This document shows positions 26,060 to 32,017 of a DNA stretch of 33,225 bases, piece after piece (position 1 is the first letter of the stretch; each line of letters starts with the position of its first letter). Both the position numbers and the translations under genes were made by a program. Source of the stretch: Pararhodobacter sp. SW119. Its GTDB lineage: Bacteria; Pseudomonadota; Alphaproteobacteria; Rhodobacterales; Rhodobacteraceae. Under the pieces are notes generated by a model. It made no database searches and had not been told where the DNA came from. It saw only the letters and a list, made by a program, of their open reading frames with translations. The stretch covers positions 1 to 33,225 of the forward strand of contig NZ_JADDJF010000037.1 in assembly GCF_017811755.1 (NCBI RefSeq). The letters are read 5' to 3'.

Positions 26060-26989
26060 ATGCAACAGCAGATTGATCACCGCGACTGGCTCGCCGCCCT
26101 GCCGCCTGCGCAGCGCGCCGATCTGGCCCGGCGCTCGGATGCGGCGGGGTTGCGGCGTCTGGCCGCGCATCTGGGATTGATCCTGCTCTGCGGCGGGCTG
26201 ATCGCGGCGCAGCTGCCGGGGTGGTGGCTTCTGCTGCCCGTGCAGGGCGTGCTGCTGGTCTTCCTGTTCACCCTGGCGCATGAGGCAACGCATCGCACGC
26301 CATTCGCCTCGGACGGGCTGAACAGCGCGGCCGGGCACGTCGCCGGGTTGGTGCTGGTACTGCCCTTCCAGTATTTTCGGTATCTGCACTTCGCCCATCA
26401 CCGCTGGACGAACATTCCCGGCCGTGACCCCGAACTGGCGCAACCCCGGCCCCGGACGGCGGCGGAATGGGCGCTGCATGTCTCGGGCCTGCCCTACTGG
26501 TGGGCGGGCCTGCGGCTGATGGCGCGGCTGGTGGCCGGGCGGGCCGACGATGACTTCCTGCCCGCCGCGGCGCGGCCCCGTGTGGTCGCCGAGGCGCGGG
26601 CGATGGCGCTGGTCTATGTCCTCCTCGCGCTGAGCCTGATCTGGTCGCCGCTGATCGTCTGGGTCTGGCTGGTGCCGGTGCTGCTGGGCCAGCCGGTGCT
26701 GCGGCTCTATCTGCTGGCCGAGCATGGCGACTGCCCGCATGTCGCCGACATGTTCCTCAACACCCGCACCACCTTCACCAGCCGCGCGGTGCGGTTTCTG
26801 GCCTGGAACATGCCCTATCACACCGAGCATCACGTCGCCCCCACGGTGCCCTTCCACCGCCTGCCCGATCTGCACCTGCTGATGCGTGACCGGCTGGGGG
26901 TGACGGCCGCGGGCTATGCGGCGTTCAACCGCGCCTATCTGGCCCGGCGATGGCCGGGGCGGGCGGCGGCGGGCACCGATCCGGACTGA
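26060..26989 (+). CDS. Membrane fatty acid desaturase
   Basis: Di-iron integral membrane desaturase or related hydroxylase (309 aa). All three histidine boxes are present: HEATH (74-78), HFAHH (110-114) and HTEHH (254-258). Hydrophobic pairs occur around residues 36-75, 92-108 and 190-225. The ATG at 26060 is preferred over in-frame TTG 26051 and GTG 26054 because AAGG is 9 bases upstream of the ATG but abuts the others. The gene stands alone, with repeat elements on both sides. Its lipid substrate and regioselectivity cannot be read from sequence; beta-carotene-type or sphingolipid hydroxylases of the same superfamily remain possible. Confidence 0.88.
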   Translation: MQQQIDHRDWLAALPPAQRADLARRSDAAGLRRLAAHLGLILLCGGLIAAQLPGWWLLLPVQGVLLVFLFTLAHEATHRTPFASDGLNSAAGHVAGLVLVLPFQYFRYLHFAHHRWTNIPGRDPELAQPRPRTAAEWALHVSGLPYWWAGLRLMARLVAGRADDDFLPAAARPRVVAEARAMALVYVLLALSLIWSPLIVWVWLVPVLLGQPVLRLYLLAEHGDCPHVADMFLNTRTTFTSRAVRFLAWNMPYHTEHHVAPTVPFHRLPDLHLLMRDRLGVTAAGYAAFNRAYLARRWPGRAAAGTDPD

Positions 26990-27095
26990 TCCGGTCGGAC
27001 AACTGCAATCTCCGCCGTGCCGACCTTCTGCTCTTGCAGGTTTCCGCGGGTGGGGGCGCTTGCGAACGCCCCAATGCGACGGGGTCCCGCGTGGG

Positions 27096-27407
27096 GGCGC
27101 CCTGCGTTCCGGCATGGGGCCAGCCCGGCGTGCGCACACGACTTGCGTCCCCGCGGGGAACGCAGGTTAACGATGTCCGAATTCCCCGCGGGGAATTACT
27201 GGATCTGAATTCCATTTCCCCGCGGGGAACTCCACCGACCCGTGGCGCCATTTCCCCTCGGAAAACCTCCCGACCGGAGGCATCGTTTCCCCGCGGGAGT
27301 CACCCGGCCGCCCGGCCCCATTTCCCCGCGGGGAAATGCCCCGACCGTGGCGCCCTGTCCCTCGGCGATGTCCACGGCCGCCCGCGCGATTTCCCCGCGG
27401 GGAAATC
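27096..27407. repeat. Leader plus array of eight regularly spaced palindromes, copy 3
   Basis: The leader matches copies 1 and 2 from 27096 on with no net indel. It is followed by palindromes centred at about 27153, 27188, 27222, 27258, 27293, 27328, 27362 and 27397, a steady 34-36-base pitch. Perfect members are 27180-27197, 27216-27229, 27319-27338 and 27388-27407; 27148-27159 is perfect over 12 bases; those near 27258, 27293 and 27362 are degenerate. Spacers of about 15-20 bases differ from one another, except the first, which is shared with copies 1 and 2. The array fills most of the 550-base gap between the desaturase and M20 genes. There is no gene in this gap. Confidence 0.85.
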
Positions 27408-27539
27408 ATCGCCCCCGGTGCCCGCCAATGCCCCCTGCCCCGCGCCACGCCGTGCGGGACTTGCGCCGGGCGGGGCGGGATGGCACCTCTGGCCCCGCGC
27501 CGCCGGTCGGACGCCGGGGGTTGGGAACAGGAGGCCGAC

Positions 27540-28682
27540 ATGCTGGGCAATGCCGACATCATCCGCCTGACCGAGTTCCGCCGCGCGCTGCACCGCCGCC
27601 CCGAGCTTTCGGGCGAGGAGGCCGAAACCGCCCGCGCCGTCGCCGCCTTCCTGCGCCCGACCGGACCCGACGCGGTGGTCGCCGGGCTGGGCGGCCACGG
27701 CCTCGCGGTGATCTACGACAGCGGCCAGCCCGGCCCGACAGTGATGATCCGCGCCGAACTCGACGCCCTGCCGATCGAGGAGACCGGCACCCCCGCGCAC
27801 CGGTCGCAGGTGCCGGGCAAGGCGCATCTCTGCGGCCATGACGGCCACGCGACGATCCTGGCGGGCGTGGGCATGGTCCTGGGCCGCGCCCGCCCCGCCG
27901 CCGGGCGCGCGATCCTGCTCTTCCAGCCGGCCGAGGAGGACGGCTCGGGCGCGGCGGCGGTGATCGCCGATCCGCGCTTTGCCCCGCTGGCGCCGGACTG
28001 GGTCTTTGCGCTGCACAACATGCCGGGCCTGCCGCGCGGCGCCGTCGCGCTGGCCCCCGGCCCGGCGAACTGCGCCTCGCTGGGCTTGCGCGTCGTGCTG
28101 ACCGGCCGCACCGCGCATGCCTCGAACCCCGAAACCGGCGTCGCCCCCACCGCCTGCATCGCCGCGCTGCTCTCCGACCTGCCGCGCCTCGCCCCGGCAT
28201 CGGGCGACGACTTCCGCCTGGTGACGCTTTGCCACACCCGCATCGGCGCGCCCGCCTTCGGCATCTCCCCGGGCGAGGCCGAACTCTGGCTGACCCTGCG
28301 CACCGTCACCGACGCCGCCCTGACCACGCTCGAGGCCGATCTGCGCGCCACCGTGCAGCGCCTCGCCGCGCAGGACGGGCTTGGCTGCGCCTTCACCGTC
28401 CACGACCATTTCCAAGCCTGCAGCAACGACCCCGACGCGACCCGCCACCTGGCCAATGCCGCCCGCGCCGCTGGCCTGCCCCCCGCCGCCTTCGACCACC
28501 CGATGCGCGCCTCCGAGGATTTCGGCCGCTTCGGCCGCCACGGCCGCTCCGCGATGGCGCTGCTGGGCGCCGGCACCGACCTGCCGATGCTGCACAACCC
28601 CGACTACGACTTCCCCGACGACCTGATCGCCCCCGGCGTCGCGCTGTTCACCCAGGTCTTGGACGAAACGCTGGGCCGCTGA
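27540..28682 (+). CDS. M20 family amidohydrolase (hippurate hydrolase/aminoacylase-like)
   Basis: Metal-dependent cytosolic amidohydrolase (380 aa) that cleaves N-acyl or amide bonds. Family features: RRALHRRPELSGEE near the N-terminus, RAELDALPIEE (71-81), metal site CGHDGH (98-103), PAEEDGSGA (130-138), ALHNMPG (157-163), dimerisation-domain TGRTAHASNP (188-197) and a C-terminal LHNPDYDFPDDLI carrying a metal His. The ATG at 27540 follows AGGAGG by 5 bases; the frame stays open upstream through the palindrome array, which is not coding. It is complete and alone between the array and tRNA-Phe. The natural substrate is unknown. Confidence 0.92.
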   Translation: MLGNADIIRLTEFRRALHRRPELSGEEAETARAVAAFLRPTGPDAVVAGLGGHGLAVIYDSGQPGPTVMIRAELDALPIEETGTPAHRSQVPGKAHLCGHDGHATILAGVGMVLGRARPAAGRAILLFQPAEEDGSGAAAVIADPRFAPLAPDWVFALHNMPGLPRGAVALAPGPANCASLGLRVVLTGRTAHASNPETGVAPTACIAALLSDLPRLAPASGDDFRLVTLCHTRIGAPAFGISPGEAELWLTLRTVTDAALTTLEADLRATVQRLAAQDGLGCAFTVHDHFQACSNDPDATRHLANAARAAGLPPAAFDHPMRASEDFGRFGRHGRSAMALLGAGTDLPMLHNPDYDFPDDLIAPGVALFTQVLDETLGR

Positions 28683-28832
28683 GGCGCCCGCCCCGCCCGC
28701 CGGACCACGCCCCGCGCGGGGGTACGCCGCGCCCCCCTGAGCCCCCCGCAGATCGCGCCCGGATTCTGCACAACCCCTCTGGACAGCGCCCAGCGCGTCG
28801 AGTACCAACCGCCTCGCCCCATTTCAGACCCT

Positions 28833-28907
28833 GCCCGGGTAGCTCAGGGGTAGAGCAGTGGACTGAAAATCCTCGTGTCGGTGGTTCGATTCCGCCCCCG
28901 GGCACCA
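28833..28907 (+). tRNA. tRNA-Phe (anticodon GAA)
   Basis: 75-nt cloverleaf with acceptor stem GCCCGGG/CCCGGGC, T-loop TTCGATT, encoded CCA and anticodon loop CTGAAAA (GAA, phenylalanine). The anticodon stem has a U-U opposition at 28:42, otherwise all stems pair. The DNA changes character immediately after its 3' end, so it is a likely integration site. Confidence 0.97.
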
Positions 28908-28982
28908 ATTCCCTTAGGCGTGAGTGAAGGTAGGCCCAATAATCAAAGGAAAACAGCTCCTTCTGCCGAGCGCAGCCATAGA

Positions 28983-29016
28983 TTTGCTACAGTTTTTGCT
29001 ACAGCTTTTGCTACAT
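28983..29016. repeat. Three tandem ~12-bp repeats (TTTTGCTACAG) near the island junction
   Basis: The unit TTTGCTACAG occurs as TTTGCTACAG, TTTTTGCTACAG and CTTTTGCTACAT, 76 bases after the end of tRNA-Phe. Short direct repeats next to a tRNA attachment site resemble arm-type binding sites of tyrosine integrases; this reading is inferred. Confidence 0.55.
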
Positions 29017-29259
29017 CGAACACTACACAATAAGCGCTTCAGGCGTCGATTTCCTTCCCCGACCAGTCCAGAGAATGCTTGAGCGTCCGGCGTCCGTGAC
29101 TCGCGCAGTGGCGCATTGTCTTCGTCGCTTGCCCGCGAGATGGGCTCATCTCCATCGTCGAGGTCGAGTGAAAGATCCTGGGTCAGCGGCTCAGCCCTTT
29201 GCAGTAAATGTTGCACGCTTGAGCGAAACCCCTTGGTTTGCGAGGCCATGTCAGGCAAA

Positions 29260-29285
29260 GGCTCCCGAAGAAATTTTCGGGAGCC
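29260..29285. terminator. Perfect 10-bp hairpin, possible terminator of the island operon
   Basis: GGCTCCCGAA pairs with TTCGGGAGCC around the 6-base loop GAAATT. On the minus strand TTTGCC follows, a weak T-run. It lies 183 bases past the DUF2971-like stop and could end that leftward transcript. Confidence 0.5.
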
Positions 29286-29467
29286 TTGTGAGTTGGAAGT
29301 CGGCTCGGCGGACAAAGCTGCTGTTCGCCGAGGATGCTCGATCGGCGATGCGGTTGCGAGGCTGCCCGTACGAAGTGCGGATTCCCGTCTTTCGGTGGCG
29401 CCGTCCACGAAGGAATGCTGCACGGACTGAGCTACGACTATTCCGGTCGTCGCTTCCGAGGTTTATG

Positions 29468-30223
29468 TTAGCCGCTGAAGGTAGGCGCATCCCATTCGGG
29501 GGGATCGTAGATCTTTGAGCGCTTGATGTCGCCAGTGTAACCAGTCATCTCCCGCAGCCTCGCCTTGTCCGCCGGCCAGTTGGTGCGGTCCCGGTTAGGA
29601 TCGGCCATGATCTGTGTAATCATCTCATGTGGATCAACGGCATAACGGTATAAGCCTTTGTCATCGTATATACCTGCTTTGCCGAAATAAATCAGGCGCA
29701 CCTCACATTCATGCTTGAAGGAACGTCGCTTGAGCAGGAGGCTTTTCGCAAGCCGCGTAGCGCTCAAGTCTAAACGACCACCATTTCGGACGTAGGCCTT
29801 CAGTTCTTCTTCACGCTTATAAAGGACTTTGCCGATAAAGCAGGTGTCCTGCGGCATCCCGGGGTGCTTCTGAACGAGAGCAGCCAAGAGCTTGCGCGGC
29901 GTCGACCGAATCCGAATAAAACGGCAGTCAGGGTCGTTAGCGTAGATGCCCCACATTGCTTCCGACAGGTTCTCACGCGACCAACACTGGCCGACGAAAT
30001 CGTCCCGAAATCCGAATTCGAAGGGTTCATTATTCAGGAGACCTCCAAGCTTGAGTTGAAAATTCTCAAACTTGTCTTTCCATTTGTGAACTTGGCTCAG
30101 CACATTCTCCCGGTCGGCGAAAATATTGATGACATATTCTTCGGGCATGATCCTGTAGACATGCTGGTCAAGCTCGTCCTCCGATAAATTAAGAACACAA
30201 CTCACTTTTTCTGCGCCTCCCAT
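29468..30223 (-). CDS. DUF2971-like protein
   Basis: A 251-aa soluble protein. It carries the pattern of DUF2971: CWSRENLSEAMWGIYAND near residues 80-97 (W-S...MW..Y-x-N) followed by RFIRI, and KRRSFKHECEVRLIYF at 165-180 (K...F..E.E.R). No signal or membrane segment is seen. The ATG at 30223 lies 4 bases after the stop of the upstream transglutaminase-like gene, with a G-run in the 3' end of that gene as ribosome site, so the two are one operon. DUF2971 proteins have no established biochemical activity; several occur among phage-defence and mobile genes. Codon use and GC are clearly lower than in the core genes, indicating recent acquisition. A Tyr- or Trp-rich nucleotide-binding role would be a guess. 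Confidence 0.72.
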   Translation of the reverse strand: MGGAEKVSCVLNLSEDELDQHVYRIMPEEYVINIFADRENVLSQVHKWKDKFENFQLKLGGLLNNEPFEFGFRDDFVGQCWSRENLSEAMWGIYANDPDCRFIRIRSTPRKLLAALVQKHPGMPQDTCFIGKVLYKREEELKAYVRNGGRLDLSATRLAKSLLLKRRSFKHECEVRLIYFGKAGIYDDKGLYRYAVDPHEMITQIMADPNRDRTNWPADKARLREMTGYTGDIKRSKIYDPPEWDAPTFSG

Positions 30224-30227
30224 GATT

Positions 30228-31100
30228 TTAGACCCCCCCCAGCACAATATATTTTGAAAAAGTCGGCGCTACATAGTCATTCCAAACTTGAGCTCCTGTT
30301 AGTTGGTCGCCAGCACCGTTTATCTCCTCAAGTACCACGTCGCTAATCCGCACGCCGGCGGGCACATAGCGAAGTGTCAATTCCTCAATTTTAACCTCTC
30401 GGCTGGGGAAATTGCGGCCGAACTCCTTGAGATGCGGGATGAGCCGGTGGTGAAGCTGCTCGTCAGTCCGCCCCTCGCTTTGCGCATAGAGCTCTCGCAA
30501 TTCAGCGCCGATGACATCATCAATTGTTGGCCTGATCAGCGACGCACCTTCAACTACGACGATCGGTGGCGTAAACCTGTTCATTGCGTCGCCCGGCGGA
30601 TTCTGTAGCCGGATAGTCGGATCAAGAATTTCAAACGGCGGCGCGACAACCCACGCGTGTCCAAGCTCAGCACCAGCGAAGTCTGAGGTGTCGCACATGC
30701 ACTGTCCCCGCCAGAGATCCTCGCACTCAACCTCCATGATCATTGAGCCCTTGAGGCCATAACTCCAGACCCCAAGCCGGTCGAGGATACGCTGCATCAT
30801 CGACGAAGCATGGACGCAACTACGATGCATATTCCTGCGTTCGAATAAATCTGCGAGGAGTTCGGCCAAGCGTGGCACGATGTCGCGAACTCGTTCATCA
30901 TATTCAGCCGTGCGCGGACGCGACTTCACCCATATCGCATACTGGTCCAAGAACTCGCCGTTGTGTCGTTCCTCAGCCAAGAACGCCGGCTGGTCGTAGA
31001 AGCCAAACTTCGCAGTATCAATCCCAAGCCGGCGCAACCTTTGATCCACCGTCGCATGTTCCAGCTTGCGGGCAGCCGCCCGTCGTTTTGCCTCTCCCAA
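30228..31100 (-). CDS. Transglutaminase-like (papain-fold) protein of unknown function
   Basis: A 290-aa protein. I choose the TTG at 31100: GGGGGAG lies 6 bases upstream and the product begins MGEAKRRAAARK, a start common to many small bacterial proteins; the open frame runs further to 31358 but that part has no ribosome site. A plausible Cys-His-Asp triad is visible: Cys95 in MHRSCVHASSMMQRIL, His148 in ELGHAWVVAPP and Asp160 in EILDPTIR, the order and spacing of transglutaminase-like and papain-fold enzymes. The C-terminal third is not recognised. It is the first gene of an operon with the DUF2971-like gene and is divergent from the repeat/RT region. A cysteine protease, amidase or toxin-like activity is possible; the fold call is mine from motif spacing only. 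Confidence 0.65.
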   Translation of the reverse strand: MGEAKRRAAARKLEHATVDQRLRRLGIDTAKFGFYDQPAFLAEERHNGEFLDQYAIWVKSRPRTAEYDERVRDIVPRLAELLADLFERRNMHRSCVHASSMMQRILDRLGVWSYGLKGSMIMEVECEDLWRGQCMCDTSDFAGAELGHAWVVAPPFEILDPTIRLQNPPGDAMNRFTPPIVVVEGASLIRPTIDDVIGAELRELYAQSEGRTDEQLHHRLIPHLKEFGRNFPSREVKIEELTLRYVPAGVRISDVVLEEINGAGDQLTGAQVWNDYVAPTFSKYIVLGGV

Positions 31101-31457
31101 ATTTTGCTCCCCCTGCGTGAGTCTTTCGCAACCAACATCTCCCGCCCCTATGCCACTATTTGTCGGTTGCCAAACGGCGCGAGAAAATTGAGGTCGACCG
31201 CTTAATGTGGTGACTTGGACCGACCATATTAGGGAAGGTGGCAACTTTGAAGTGGGGCCGGGTTCGGCCGCGAAGCGAAGCCGACACCCCTGTCGTTCGC
31301 AGGTTAAAGAGAAGCGAACCAACGCTTTTCGGACACGCCCTACTTTATGGGTTAGCACCTATATATTCCCCTCAGCCCCGCCATTGGCCCTGCTTATCCA
31401 CATATTTACAAGCTCTTGCGTAAGATGGCTTGCGATGCTACAGGATATTGGTCGCTT
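31101..31457. other. Intergenic region with competing hairpins
   Basis: 357 bases without a convincing gene. At 31261-31320 an outer stem GGTTCG/CGAACC encloses a hairpin at 31275-31300 (GCGAA and CGACA pairing across a CCCC loop with TGTCG and TTCGC). An alternative stem GTTCGC (31295-31300) with GCGAAC (31314-31319) would exclude the first. This could be a structured RNA or leader. The promoter of the leftward operon must lie near 31110-31200 but I could not fix it. Confidence 0.45.
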
Positions 31458-31592
31458 TCGGTCGTCGGCGTCATGGTCGGGCTCTCATTGAGCGCGAACG
31501 GGATTGTCGGCGACGCCGGCGGGGCGTTCAGCCTCGCCTGGCGGGTCGAGGGCTCGGTCCGAATTGTGGCCGCGCCTGATCCCCGAGACGGC
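31458..31592. repeat. 135-bp perfect direct repeat, copy 1
   Basis: Identical base for base to 31813-31947, same orientation, start-to-start distance 355 bases. Flanks differ immediately on both sides. Translated in one frame (SVVGVMVGLSLSANG followed by IVGDAGGAFSLAWRVEG) it encodes a hydrophobic segment. Confidence 0.95.
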
Positions 31593-31698
31593 CCGCGTCC
31601 CCCGGCTGGTTGGCGCGCGACCAAGGTTCAGCCCGTCGGGGTCTGTGGGATGGTCGAAGAGCATTTTTGTCGTCGGCCGGGCGGCGTCGCGCAAGGGC

Positions 31699-31725
31699 TT
31701 GACAGAACCAAAAAGCTGCTATGCT
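31699..31725 (+). promoter_or_regulatory. Candidate promoter upstream of repeat copy 2 and the RT gene
   Basis: TTGACA (31699-31704) and TATGCT (31720-31725) are 15 bases apart, shorter than ideal. GAAGGGGG and an ATG at 31742 follow. This is the best -35 element seen in the island. Confidence 0.4.
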
Positions 31726-31741
31726 GAAGGGGGATAGTGCC

Positions 31742-31953
31742 ATGCGCGACAGCGGAACCAAAAACGGACGGAGCTTGCCGCGCGGCTTGCGGCGTGCTTC
31801 GTCTCGACGATCTCGGTCGTCGGCGTCATGGTCGGGCTCTCATTGAGCGCGAACGGGATTGTCGGCGACGCCGGCGGGGCGTTCAGCCTCGCCTGGCGGG
31901 TCGAGGGCTCGGTCCGAATTGTGGCCGCGCCTGATCCCCGAGACGGCATGTGA
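31742..31953 (+). pseudogene. Possible frameshifted small membrane protein gene upstream of the RT
   Basis: A good ribosome site (GAAGGGGG) precedes ATG 31742, but that frame stops after 34 codons (31846). The adjacent frame stays open from 31738 to TGA 31951-31953 and encodes a protein-like sequence (RTELAARLAACFVSTISVV, then a hydrophobic GVMVGLSLSANG and SLAWRVEGSVRIVAAPDPRDGM), yet it has no start codon before the repeat. A one-base shift in the A-run near 31760 would join the two. Repeat copy 2 forms most of it. It may be a decayed gene, a frameshift-dependent gene, or chance. Confidence 0.35.
31813..31947. repeat. 135-bp perfect direct repeat, copy 2
   Basis: Second copy of 31458-31592, ending 70 bases before the reverse transcriptase start. 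A small perfect hairpin (GGGCGAA, C, TTCGCCC) at 31961-31975 separates it from the RT gene. Confidence 0.95.
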
Positions 31954-32017
31954 TCAGCCGGGGCGAACTTCGCCCACAGGCCCCAGGACTGATCTCGAAA
32001 AGCTCGTGAGGGATGCA

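Larger units (their letters stand above)
28908..29467. other. Gene-poor left end of a tRNA-associated island
   Basis: 560 bases of lower-GC DNA between tRNA-Phe and the DUF2971-like gene. Open frames on both strands (for example 28914-29423 minus, 170 codons) lack a ribosome site, recognisable domains and good composition, and cross a perfect hairpin, so none is called. The tandem repeat at 28983-29016 and the hairpin at 29260-29285 are listed separately. Decayed integrase sequence cannot be excluded. Confidence 0.55.

Noticed and set aside
25961-27139. 392-codon minus-strand open frame
   Set aside because: It is the shadow of the desaturase gene, whose three histidine boxes are intact on the plus strand, extended by the repeat element.
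27096-27407. CRISPR array
   Set aside because: Repeats are 14-20-bp dyads with many degenerate members, spacers are only about 15-20 bases, and no cas gene is in the window.
27300-28808. 502-codon minus-strand open frame
   Set aside because: Shadow of the M20 amidohydrolase; low-complexity Gly/Ala/Arg composition and no ribosome site.
28914-29423. 170-codon minus-strand frame after tRNA-Phe
   Set aside because: It crosses a perfect 10-bp hairpin and reads the tandem repeat as CSKSCSKNCSK; no recognisable domain or ribosome site.
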